Positions 36,142-46,622 of a DNA stretch of 64,000 nucleotides are shown piece by piece. Where the stretch lies: the NCBI RefSeq assembly GCF_027580225.2, contig NC_073348.2:40862501-40926500 (forward strand). The letters are read 5' to 3'. A program made the position numbers and the translations under genes. Under the pieces are notes generated by a model. That model was not told where the DNA came from. It worked only from the letters and a program-made list of their open reading frames with translations, and made no database searches. The DNA is from Misgurnus anguillicaudatus (taxonomy: Eukaryota; Chordata; Actinopteri; Cypriniformes; Cobitidae). Numbering within the stretch: position 1 is the first letter of the stretch; each line of letters begins with the position of its first letter.

Positions 36142-37599
36142 GTAATATTGTCATTTCTACAGACATTTTTGAAAGTGTACTTTTAATATTTCTTAGATTT
36201 AAATGGAATACAGGATCATTTAGTAAACACATGTTAGTTGACTATATTGTAGATGCAGAATTAATACACAAATTCACCTGTGTATACATGCAAGATCCTG
36301 AAAGCAACCTTTCTAATCTTATATTATAGTGTCTCTAAGAGTCAAACTCAATGTCAGTAAAGTGAGCAGAAATGTGTCACTCATGAGTCCTCCCTAAAAC
36401 AGCTAAACCTATAGTGAAATACTGTATATACATATATTTATTCAAAGACAGAGATCAGACTTTTAAAAAAATGTTTTTAAAAAACGTTTAAAATGTCCTG
36501 TAGGTGCAGCCGAGTAACAACATTGCTGAACTGTTTTAAACAATTGCATTTATTTTCTTCATGCAATAATTTAGCAATATGACTCTCAAACACAATACTG
36601 CCTGTCAGTTATTTTTAGTTTGGCTCGCTGATGTCCAAAAGGATTTTATTTATCAGACACAAACAAGCTAAATGCTACTAACAACACTGAATGTTTTCAA
36701 CTCTAGATTATTCACTTGAAATCTTATCATGAAGAAACATCTGCAGGAGAGGTACAGCTGGATCACGTGTGATATAAAAACGAACAAACATTAGATCTTT
36801 TCTTATTTCTCTTACTGTATGTCTCACTATGCAAGTTAACTCAAGTCTAGAAGAAAGTGCCTATGGAATATAAAGCATGAAGTTTAGTGGTTTTAGTTAT
36901 GGAGTTATGTTGATCAGAAGTAAACACAGAGTAACTGAATGAAAACTTCATCCTCTGACAGGAATCACATAAAGACGCACGTCTCATTTCTGAGGCCGTA
37001 TTATAAGAGAAACAGTACAGGGGAAAGTGCATCACAGTGCCATCCAAGTTTTCAATATTCACCTTAATACCTATTGAAAGGCAAACATGTCATGTCCTGT
37101 CTGCCAGGATCTCGCTGTTGGGTTTCAGGGTTTGGCCCTTCACTAAGAATAATCTGACAAAGATTTCTGCAGGATATCGTGATGAAAAGCAGCGTTTAAA
37201 CTTTGACAATACAGCACACAAACAACTGTAAAGACCTGAGATATACAGAAACCAGGTGAGCTGCAGGAGGAAATGTTTCACCGGTCCTGAACCCATCATC
37301 AGAACATTTGCATTGGGTTTGTTTTTATTGATGATCGTATGATTCATCATGAGATGAGGCGTGTTTTGACAAAAAGAAACAAATGCTTACTGCCTAAACT
37401 TACTTAAAAAGTACCATCTAGTGATGATTCCTGTACTGGTACCATGGTATTTGTTTGGAACACCAAGGTAAACACTGTGAAAAACACGATAGTGTCAAAG
37501 TCAAACACATAGTAAACATTTCTATGAATGCTGACTACAGGCTGTAAATTCAGCTATGAGAATTCTCCATTCTGATTGGTTGATGGATCTCTGCGACTG
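36142..37599. other. gdnf upstream flank, no gene seen
   Basis: No recognisable repeats or coding exons; it may hold gdnf regulatory sequence. Confidence 0.45.
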
Positions 37600-37690
37600 T
37601 ATGAGAAAAATGAAGGTGGGGCCAGAGTGATGTCAGCGCGCTCGAACCCGTGAACATATTTAAACGCGCTCGGAGCTCAGTGCGCGCGTC
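37600..37690 (+). promoter_or_regulatory. gdnf: probable gdnf promoter (CpG-rich, TATA-like)
   Basis: The AT-rich background changes abruptly to CpG-rich sequence from about 37620 to 37990. A TATA-like ATATTTAAA lies at 37656-37664, just before a run of CGCG-rich sequence and upstream of a good splice donor at 38075. The transcription start is inferred to be about 25-35 bp downstream of the TATA-like box. Confidence 0.55.
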
Positions 37691-38075
37691 AAACGCGTGG
37701 AAGAGACGCGCATGTGGATCAGCGGCGCTGTCAGACAGCATCTTCTGCACACCTGCTCTCATCTGCGTGGATATATTAACCTGCGTCTGCGCGTCGCGTT
37801 TGGAGGCAGAATGCGGCGCGTTGTGATGCGCGCTTTGGAGACGCGGAACTATCGCAATTAGTTTGGATCTCGCGGCGGGTTTGATGTTTTGACGGTGGTT
37901 CCTTCACGTGACAGACGCGCAGCGCATCACAGAACCGCGCGGACGCTGAAGATCCGCGCTCGCGTCATGTGGATGTAGTGGATTAAATGCGTTTTGAGTG
38001 GATATTTGTGAGCAGACTCACTGTGGATGTGTAAATGTCTTTTCTCCGCACGGGTCTCTATGGGCCACAGTTAAG
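37690..38075 (+). other. gdnf: gdnf exon 1, 5' non-coding
   Basis: The exon ends at a strong donor, TTAAG|GTGAGT, at 38075. The next exon has the acceptor TCTTGCAG|C at 38865, 27 bases before the gdnf ATG. The first exon contains the 49-codon upstream ORF listed separately. The 5' end is inferred from the TATA-like box; the 3' end is read from the sequence. Confidence 0.6.
37712..37861 (+). CDS. upstream ORF in the gdnf leader, 49 codons
   Basis: The ATG at 37712 opens a frame of 49 codons ending in TAG at 37859-37861, with two further in-frame ATGs. It starts MWISGAVRQHLL and is rich in Arg, as CpG-rich sequence would make any peptide. It lies entirely within the inferred non-coding exon 1 and ends well before the main start, so if transcribed it could lower gdnf translation. 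I recognise no protein. It may be only a chance frame. Confidence 0.3.
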   Translation: MWISGAVRQHLLHTCSHLRGYINLRLRVAFGGRMRRVVMRALETRNYRN

Positions 38076-38548
38076 GTGAGTTCCTCATACATTGAAATCA
38101 GGGTTCTCCAAAGAACGCAGCTGTGCGCGCGCCAAGAACCAAGAGTTTGTTCTTTGGTGTGTTACTGATGTTTGTAAAATCTGTAACTTGAGAGAAAAAC
38201 ATGAAACATTTGAACAGATTGATATTTTTTAATCTGCTGTGACTGCAAATTAAAAAAGATAATGATTAGAAAATGCTCTGAAGTAAATCACTCTACTGTC
38301 ATTTTTTAAATACTTTTTAATCCGACAATTTCAAGCTTTATTTAAGTTAATGGTTATATTTAATCAATGAATGTGCAATTATTTAGAGCAAAGCCTCATT
38401 TAGTGCAATAAAGTAGAAATCAAACCTCTAGTAAACATCATAACATTCAGAAGAGCACAGCGTTTATTTGCAATTCAGTGAAGCGCGTGCACGCGTGTGT
38501 GTGTTGCGGGTGTGTGTGCGTTATCTGTGAGGATGTGTGTGTTGGATG

Positions 38549-38560
38549 GAGGGGGGGGGG
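38549..38560. repeat. poly(G) run in gdnf intron 1
   Basis: About ten consecutive G after GTGTGTGTTGGATGGA; adjacent GT-rich sequence from 38480. Confidence 0.8.
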
Positions 38561-38865
38561 TTCTCTGGCAGTGAAGACACATTTTTTCTCCTCTGTAATT
38601 TTGACAGAAATCTGTTGAGCATTAACTGGGCTACAGGCTGCAGAACACATTTCATGCAGGACCATCAGCAGAAGGTTTAATTCTGCACTTCTCACCAGTT
38701 GCAAGCACTTTTCCCTCCTGAACTGTTTAATTCTTGGAAGCACATACAAATCAATGCTGTGTTCCTTCAATTAAAGCGTGAAAAGACCCCCGCAGGTTCT
38801 TATTTCACAAATAAAATCTTAACCCGTGTGCAGATATCACAGTGTTTACCGTCACACTCTTGCAG

Positions 38866-39088
38866 CTTCCCATCAAAGGAACTGGCTCTAAAATGAAGTT
38901 ATGGGACATCGTAGCCCCGTGTTTGTTGCTCCTGAGCTCGGTTTCCACACGTCCCCTCTTCCACAAGCTGCAGCCGTCCAAAAGAGCCGTCGTCTCCGAG
39001 GGCCACGCTGACATCTCGGCGCCGGACCCCATCGTAGACGCTCATCCTGTAACTAGAGACCTGAAACAAGCTTCCATGGAAGAACAAT
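38866..39088 (+). CDS. gdnf: gdnf exon 2 (start codon, signal peptide, pro-region)
   Basis: The acceptor CTTGCAG|C lies at 38865, followed by 27 bases of leader, the ATG at 38893, and 65 codons plus one base. The donor is CAAT|GTAAGT. An in-frame ATG at 38842 lies before the acceptor and is not in the spliced message unless transcription starts in the intron. Confidence 0.93.
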
Positions 39089-42000
39089 GTAAGTCAATCA
39101 TCACGTAAGAAATCCATCAGATCTTCTTGAATATGTTTGTTTGTCTGTGTGGAACGTTTCATTAGAATAGAAATTCTCCGAGCTGTTTTCAATTACTTAC
39201 ATAGCTGCACGTTGAGCAACGTGGCTCGGCAGTGGATACACACACAGATGCAGAAATCTGACCGTATATCCATGAAGAATATTTGAAATATGTCTCGGCT
39301 GAAACCTGACCTTCACAAGCACCCATTAAACGTATGCTTTACATAACAGACCCCTAAAGCTTCTTATTCGGAAAACCTAACCAAAATCTCCTGGATTATG
39401 ACAGCGAGGTGTTTATCTTTATCAGATTGGTTTCTCGCATGCTGACACAAACAGATAACGATGATCATGAGAAATAAAGACGTGCGCTGTTGGAGAAATC
39501 CACCACAAGTCACACAGTAGTAAAATTACACGCAGATTTGACACAAAGCGTTTGAGGGATGTGGTTCGCCGAACCCGTCACCTTCCCTTCATCGCGAGAA
39601 CCGTCTGAATTAATGCATTCCTCCAACTCAAACCGGTGCCAATGTGGTTTTGATTCATTCGAGCGATGCGGTATATAGGCTTGTAAAATATGCATGAAGT
39701 TGTTTCAAAAGACAATGAAATCCTGAAGCGAGACCCCCGGCCCGAGCCTTGCATAACGGCAGGCGTGCTGAAACTATAGTGAGAACAGACGCTGTGTTAG
39801 CTGGAGAAAACAAACACATGTTGAATCATTCAATGTCTTCTGTTCACTCAATACATGCATTACTGTCTCTAAAGACAAACACACGCTTGATCATCTGTCC
39901 AAACTCGGCCCTGGAGCGCCCGTGTCCTGCAAAGTTAACACACCTGTCTGAAAGTTTCTAGTCTGCCTACCGAGGCCTTGCTTTGCTGGATCAGGTGTGT
40001 TTGATGGGGTTTGGACACCCTTACATAAAAATCACAAAGCTTTGACAGACTGAATCAGATCTTGATAAAAACCCATATACGGCTACATTGAATTTATCAT
40101 GCAAAATTATAAGGCATGCTTTAGAGATATATCTTGAATTGAGTTTAATTAGGGTGACCATACGTGCCACATTTCAGGTGCATCTTCTGGAAGTCACATT
40201 TATCAACTGCAGTTTATTATTCCAGGTTTTATTTCTGCAAAGCAACTGTTACATTTCATGGTAAGAATTACATTTGTATGAAAAATAAATATAAATTATA
40301 TCATGTTTTGTGAAATGTGAGAACCTTGATGATGTATGCGGTCGATACATGCGACTTCCAGAGGATGCACGTGAAATACTGGCCTGGAAAAAATGTCACG
40401 TATGGTCATCCTATAAAGAAAGTTTTCTTATCTGATTGACAAAATGTTTTTTCTGTGTTAGGAATAAACTAATAAACTCCAGCAATGCTGTCTAGGGAGG
40501 CAACATGCTTGAATTTGAGAGCCAAGTGCTGTTCATGTGATAGTGTTGTGTCGCGTGTCAGCTGTGGATTAGATCATATAACCTACTGACTCTTAGTTAC
40601 ACAACTGACACCAACCAAAAGATAAAACACTGAGCTTCCTTTCATTACACCTGCGGTGGTTGTAGCTTTTGAATAAATTTGCACCACACCCAAACCACAG
40701 CTCAGAGAATGATTTACTTTACCTGACACACCAATAAGCATTAAGACAAAAGACTAAATTGCTGTGGAGATTAAATGTGACGCTTAAGTACAGAATGTTA
40801 CATTTGAGTATATTTCAACACATAAATGCTTTACCAACAACCAACAACAACCTTTCATCCTGACGTACACAAAATATAGAAGCGATGGATCAAACTAATA
40901 CTACACAATCACTGCGTTTCATGTGTGAACAATTTATGCGTTACAAGATTAAGAGCAAAAATTATTCAGAGTCAGTTTTTCATGAAATGGTCTATTATTA
41001 CCTTATTTGAAAGGGTCATGAATAATAATGTTGAGCTCTGCTCTGATTGGCTGTTTCTCCTTCAGTAGCTCTGTGTGTGTGTAAACAGATCTTATGTTTG
41101 AGTCTGTATCAGATTTTGAGTAATAATCAATTGTTTGGAGATTGTTAATGGACGTTTTTGAGTGATAAGTTTGTGTTTTTTCAGGATGGACCTGCAAAAC
41201 GGAACTGTAACGTCAATAGTAGAGCTTTAACCAAAACACTAGCATATAGCATTAACTAGCATATAGCATTAACTAGTATATATCATTAACTAGCATATAG
41301 CATTAACTAACATATAGCGTTAACTCAACAGTCACAACTTAGTTTTTAACATTGTAACAAGTTAATTTAATGTGTAATTTAATGTTGTGGTGTACATCTG
41401 GACTGTAACGTCACAGTCAGTGTTATGTTGAGATTGGTCTGTTCCCTACTGAAAAATACAGGAAAGACCAGCAAAAGCTTGTAGCTGGTTTTAGCTGGTT
41501 TAATGTGCCAGCAGCTGGTCTAAACTGGACCTCCCAGGCTGGCAAAGCTGGTGGGTCAGCTGGGACCAGCTAAGTCCAGCTAGACCAGCTTAAAACGTGA
41601 CCAAAACACAGCTAGACCAGCTTGCAATACCAGCTAAAAGCAAACTGGGAGACCAACCAAAAGCAGCTCACCAGATTATGCTGGTCTTAGCTGGATTTTT
41701 CAGTAGGGTCTCCAGCGGTCTTTTGCATGGACAAGGTTTACATAAAAAGAAGGAAACAATCGTGTTTGAGACTCATGATATTTTATTCTATTCTGTGGAA
41801 TGATCTTACTTTTTTTTTTTAATATTCGAGAATTTAAGCTGTTAATATTACAAAATTGCTTAAAAATGACTTTTTAAAGGCTTACAATGAAAAGGAATAC
41901 ACCAAACCCATGAGTCCTCTGAATTAAACATGCATGTCAAGACAGAATTATAGTTTGTATATAAAATGACATATATTATTGTTTATAGTGTTAGATATTA

Positions 42001-45000
42001 TAGCAGGATAAAAAGCTTGTGCTAATACATTCTCATTATGAATTCATTATGCATCAATTTAATTTGATCTTTTCTAATGTAAACTTTATATTAAACATAA
42101 CAAGAGCATTCGTTTGTAAACGGATTTGAAATGATGATGTGTTGAAAGCTGACTGTCACTTCACATAGACGACAGAGTCAAGTGACATCTCCGCAGTAAG
42201 TTTTTCTTTCATCTCAAATATCAAATGGTTCGTGCTCTCTATCATTAAAAACAGTCCCAGCAAACAGCACGCGCAGGGTTTATGTACTGCATGTCAATGA
42301 CGGCTCACAAACACACTGATCATTACTAACTCTTATTATTCACCCGTGCCAAAATAAATACACTTTTACATTCTACTGCACCTTTAAAATACGTTTCAAA
42401 AACTTCTGTACATTTGTCTCAGATTCACCTTTTAATCTTTAGACATTTCATTGTCCCAATACGTATTGAGGGCACTGTATGTCACCTCCGACATTAAACA
42501 GATGTGCCCGTGTGTTAGAAGTCAAATAAAACTACTGTAAATATATTCTTGCTACAGATGTGAAGGTGAGATTTTACACCTGCCTCTGTTGAGTCCAGTT
42601 TGTGTTTGGTTTGGTGTGAAAGCAGATTTCCAGACTGAAATACACTGAGGTGTGATGCACAATTCACACTCCATCATTTATGTTTTTAGAATTCAAGCCG
42701 TTTATTTACTGTAGCTTGACATGGTGTCTTATAAAATAGATATGATAGATTTTAAAAGAGAAATGATTCATAACATTTTGATTGAACAAGCTAACAAATC
42801 TAGAAAGGATTTCCTCCTCTTGACGTACTGTACGCGATATACCATCATCAATATACAGAACATCTACTAAGACCATTTTGTCTTATTGATGATAAGATAT
42901 GCTGATAAATGTTAATATATGACCCAGACATAAGTCGCACGGGTATATTTGTAGCAATAGCCAACAATGCATTGTATGGGTCCATTTTTCTTTTGCGCCA
43001 AAAATCATTAGGATATTATTAAGTAAAGATGATGCTCCATGAGGATATTTTGTCAATTTACTACCGTAAATATATAAAAACGTTTATGTGTGTTTCTAAG
43101 GACTTCATTTGGGCAACTTTAAAGGAACACGCCCACATTTTGGGAATTTAGCTTATTCACCGTATCCCCCAGAGTTAGATAAGTCCATACATACCTCTCT
43201 CATCTCCGTGCGTGCTGTAACTCTGTCTGACGCAGCCCCCGCTAGCTTAGCTTAGCACAAAGACTGGAAATGCATGGCTCCAGCTAGTATACTGCTCCCA
43301 ATAAGTGACAAAATAACGCGATCATTTTCCTATTTATGTGTTGTGATTTGTATAGTCAAACCGTGTACAAATAACAAGGTGATATGAGACACAGCGATCT
43401 TTTAACAGTATACATACTGAGAACTATATTCTCTGAAGACGAAGCACTGCCGCATGGGCGGAGTGATTTGCACAACTCTGACCGAACTCTCTGCTCCTCA
43501 CCAGGGGCTTCTCGTGTGCTGCGAGCAGATCACTCCGCCCATGCGGCAGTGCTTCGTCTTCAGAGAATATAGTTCTCAGTATGTATACTGTTAAAAGATC
43601 GCTGTGTCTCATGTCGCCTTGTTGTTTGTGCACGGTTTGACTATACAAATCACAACACATAAATAGGAAAATGATCGCGTTATTTTGTCACTTATTGGGA
43701 GCAGTATGCTAGCTAAAGCCACCCACTTCCAGTCTTTGTGCTAAGCTAAGCTAGCGGGGGCTGCGTCAGACAGAGTTACAGCACGCACGGAGATGAGAGA
43801 GGTATGTATGGACTTATCTAACTCTGGGGGATACGGTGAATAAGCTAAATTCCCAAAATGTGGGCGTGTTCCTTTAAAGGGATCGTTTGCTGAAAATATA
43901 AACTTTCTGTCATCATTTACTTCCCTTTAACTTGTTTCAAACTTTCAAAAATTCTTTGTTGTGCTGAATATAAATGGAGATATTTTGAAGAATGTTTGTA
44001 ACCAAGCATAACCGGAGGGGACCATTGACTTCCATTGTAAAATTATATATATATATATATATATATATTTGGGGGACCATTCACTTCCATAGTGATACTT
44101 TTTGGTTATTAACATGTATGTTCAACAAAACAAATACATTCATACAAGTTTGGACATTTTCTGCATGCTCAGACTCCAGATTTTCAAATAGTTGTATCTC
44201 GGCCAAATCCTAACAAACCATACATCATAGAAAGCTTATTTATTTAACTTTGTGATGATGTATAATTTCAATTTCAAAAAAATGTACCCTTATGACTGGT
44301 TTTGTGGTCCAGGGTCACATATATGAAAGGCTAAGATTGTCCATTTCAACATTTTACTTTATTATACATATATTAGGATGATTTTTGGAGCTGTCCTGGT
44401 AACTGTGACATGATGTACGTGGTGAAATCAAGAGGGAGTGAATTTTGGGGAGTTGATGTTGTAATGAAATCATGGTGTATTATATGAAGATCAAAGCACG
44501 GTTGATCTCTCCTGTCTTTGTTTAAGAGAAGGACAGTGTGCATGTTTTGAGTTTGTGTATGAGCAGATGTTTTCTGCTGTACCTCAATGTCAACGTTTAT
44601 GAGATTTTCCATCCTCTGATTCAGTTAAACTTGTGAAAATCATCTCCAGTGCTTACAAACAAACAAATACAGAAATATGAATGCAATGAGCGAATCTGCC
44701 CGTGCGCTGATGTGTTTTCTCTTTCTATTAAAGATGATGTAAGCAGTCTTTACCCGGAAAAGTTCGAGGATGTAATGGACTTCATCGAAGCGACTATCGG
44801 CCGATTGCGGCGCTCTCCGGATTCGGACGGTGTTTCGAAGAGAGATCGAGCGCGTCAGCGAAAAGCGTCGAACGGCGAGAGGAGCGTCCGAGGAGACAAA
44901 AGGAGGAGTCGCGGACGAGCCCGAGGGGGGAAGGAAAGTCGAGACGAGAGGGTCAAAGGTCCCGGGCGTGGATGCCTCCTGAAAGAGATCCACCTCAATG

Positions 45001-45257
45001 TGACTGATCTGGGATTGGGCTACAGGACCAAAGAGGAATTGATATTTCGGTACTGCAGTGGCCCCTGTTACGACTCTGAGACCAACTATGACAAGATCTT
45101 GAACAACCTCACCCAAAACAAGAAACTAGACAAAGACACGCCATCTAGGACTTGCTGCCGGCCCATCGCTTTCGACGACGACATCTCGTTCTTGGACGAC
45201 AGCTTGGAGTACCACACGCTAAAGAAACATTCCGCTAAAAAGTGCGCCTGCGTCTGA
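38893..45257 (+). CDS. gdnf: glial cell line-derived neurotrophic factor precursor, complete
   Basis: This is a secreted TGF-beta-superfamily cystine-knot neurotrophic factor that in vertebrates signals through GFRA1 and RET. Two coding exons (38893-39088 and 44734-45257) join in phase 1 to 720 nt, or 239 aa. The signal peptide is about residues 1-19 (MKLWDIVAPCLLLLSSVST), closely matching the vertebrate GDNF start. A propeptide follows with YPEKFEDVMDFI, then a furin-type site RLRR at 89-92, giving a mature chain from S93 of 147 residues, somewhat longer than in mammals because of an Arg/Lys/Gly-rich stretch (101-145) suited to heparin binding. All seven knot cysteines are present: C146, C173, C177, C206, C207, C236 and C238. 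N-glycosylation sites are NVT (154) and NLT (190). Family-specific strings include HLNVTDLGLGY, CCRPIAFDDD and KHSAKKC. Zebrafish has a and b paralogues; the MKLWDI start suggests gdnfa, but this was not tested. Confidence 0.97.
39897..40022. mobile_element. short inverted-repeat element (GTCCAAACTCGGCCCTGG)
   Basis: TGTCCAAACTCGGCCCTGGA at the left and GGGTTTGGACA at the right, with CAGGTGTGTTTGATGGGG inside, a string very common in fish genomes. It lies in gdnf intron 2. Confidence 0.5.
40148..40413. mobile_element. TAGGGTGACCATACGTG-family MITE (second copy)
   Basis: The left end TAGGGTGACCATACGTGCC and the right end ACGTATGGTCATCCTA match the element at 6152. No matching 8-bp duplication remains. 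Confidence 0.7.
41236..41330. repeat. short tandem array, AGCATATAGCATTAACT unit
   Basis: About five imperfect copies of an AACTAGCATATAGCATT unit of 18-20 bp. Confidence 0.8.
41443..41708. mobile_element. CTACTGAAAAATCCAGC-family MITE (copy 3)
   Basis: Both termini are present: CCCTACTGAAAAATACAG at 41443 and GCTGGATTTTTCAGTAGGG ending near 41708, with AGCTGGT units between. Confidence 0.8.
43117..43879. mobile_element. 763-bp near-perfect palindromic element (TTAA-flanked)
   Basis: Two arms of about 350 bp, from TTTAAAGGAACACGCCCACA at 43118 to its inverse ending at 43879, surround a 61-bp loop (43468-43528). The arms are nearly identical, including the internal block GAAGCACTGCCGCATGGGCG. 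TTAA lies at both outer ends. The small frames on both strands are the same peptide read from the two arms and are not genes. Confidence 0.88.
43876..44112. mobile_element. AAAGGGAT-type MITE, back-to-back with the palindrome
   Basis: It starts AAAGGGATCGTTTGCTGAA with TCTGTCATCATTTACTTCCC, GAAGAATGTTTGTAACCAA and CACTTCCATAG, a layout seen all over cyprinid genomes, and ends at TTAA (44109-44112). An (AT)n run lies at 44045-44069. Confidence 0.65.
44734..45257 (+). CDS. gdnf: gdnf exon 3 (mature growth factor)
   Basis: The acceptor CTATTAAAG|A at 44733 completes a Tyr codon (residue 66) and the frame runs to TGA at 45255-45257. The exon carries the furin site and the whole cystine-knot domain. 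The intron before it is about 5.6 kb and holds several MITEs. Confidence 0.96.
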
Positions 45258-45867
45258 CCTGCCGACTGACCGAACGCATGCACGCACGCGACGGATGAAA
45301 CCAGGAGTTTTTGCTTGTCAGGGCATCGAGGGACGGCCCTGTTGGGAAACAAAGATAACAGAGTGATGATTGACAGATCTGAACACAATCCGCTCGGGCT
45401 GGAAGAGTTCAGACGCTCTGTAGATGGAAAGAGATCTCAGCTGCTCGGTGTTACCAAACCCTTAATATGATGGAAATGATCATCGTCATTTACGTCATAA
45501 CTCAAACAAACAGATGCTCGCAGTGGATTATTGTGTTTACACTGGTCACACCTCATACCCAGAAACCAATGCATCCACAGACTTCAGATCTTTAATATCC
45601 AGAAAGCTATCTATCTATATATATATATAGTATATATGAAAATGTATTTATTGAGATTTAATTAAGTTATTGTTATTTATTGCAATCCATTGTATAAGAG
45701 TGTTTGTTTTTTCTTATTTATTTTAGAAAGTTATTTGGTTTTCTGTCTTAGATGGTGCCAAATCCAAGCATGTGTTTGTAGAGACACCCAAACCATTTCA
45801 AAAGTTGAGTTTTTTTCTTCTGTGGTACTCAAAGGTGACTGAATGTCTAAAGCGCTGTTTTAAGTGG
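45258..45867 (+). other. gdnf: gdnf 3' untranslated region (proximal)
   Basis: Sequence after the stop, GC-richer than its surroundings to about 45600, followed by TA-rich DNA with a (TA)n at 45611-45632. The 3' end is unknown. Confidence 0.5.
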
Positions 45868-45875
45868 ATAGTGAT

Positions 45876-46028
45876 TAGGGCTGCAAAACAATTAATCGCG
45901 ACTAAACGTTTGCAGAATAAAAGTTTTTGTTTATAAAAAGATAATATATAAATAGATTTTCTTGTACACATACATATATATATTCATTATGCAAACAATT
46001 AGTTGCGATTATTTGTTTTGCAGCCCTA
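45876..46028. mobile_element. hAT-like MITE with perfect 8-bp TSD (153 bp)
   Basis: TAGGGCTGCAAAACAATTAA and its inverse bound the element. The duplication ATAGTGAT is perfect at 45868-45875 and 46029-46036. Subterminal GATTAATCG/TTAGTTGCG words are inverted. Confidence 0.85.
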
Positions 46029-46158
46029 ATAGTGATTCATAACGCCAAGTCTTCTGATGTCATATAACAAATAATCTTTCCTTCTGTCAGACCTCTCGCT
46101 TGATTCAACATCACAGCAAACATTGCTTCCTGTATGTCTGCTGCAGAAAGGAAGATTA

Positions 46159-46622
46159 TAGGGCTGTAAAGCGATTAATCGCGACTAATCGTTTGCAGAA
46201 TAAACGTTTTTATTTATAAATAGATAATATATAAATAGCTTTTTTGTGCACACACATATATATGATGTAAAGAAAAACTTATTCTACAAACAATTAGTCG
46301 CGATTATTCGTTTCATAACGCCAAGACCTGAGTCTTCTGATTCTTCTGACTAATTGTTTGCAGAATAAAAGTTTACATTATATATATATTTGTATGTATT
46401 TAAGTCATACACACCTGCAAGTATATATTTAAGAAATATTCACATGTGTATATACATTTTTATATTTATGTATAATTTATATTATATATAATTACTAGAT
46501 TTTTTTTCTTAAAATTATACATACATGTGTACATTATTTTTAGACGCAGTACACACGCACATAAATGATGTAAACTTTTATTCTGCAAACGATTAGTCGC
46601 GATTAATCGTTTTGCCGCCCTA
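46159..46622. mobile_element. two further hAT-like units in a rearranged cluster
   Basis: One unit begins TAGGGCTGTAAAGCGATTAA at 46159 and breaks off near 46311 at ATTATTCGTTT. The next runs from CTAATTGTTTGCAGAATAAA (46350) to GATTAATCGTTTTGCCGCCC (46620). The spacer CATAACGCCAAG...TCTTCTGAT repeats the host sequence found after the first unit at 46040. Confidence 0.7.

Larger units (their letters stand above)
42917..44324. mobile_element. TGACCC-terminus MITE interrupted by two TTAA-site insertions
   Basis: The left part (42917-43116) begins ATGACCCAGACATAAGTCGC and runs to GACTTCATTTGGGCAAC. The right part (about 44113-44324) ends TGTGGTCCAGGGTCACATAT. Both halves match the order of a very common fish element, and the break falls at a TTTAAAGG site where two other elements lie. 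Confidence 0.7.

Noticed and set aside
38842..38892. Upstream in-frame ATG for gdnf, 17 codons earlier
   Set aside because: It lies before the splice acceptor at 38865 and would spoil the signal peptide; the MKLW start matches the family.
43384..43660. Same peptide on both strands
   Set aside because: It is the two arms of the 763-bp palindrome read in opposite directions.
44640..45116. 158-codon minus-strand frame
   Set aside because: It is the antisense shadow of the conserved gdnf coding exon.
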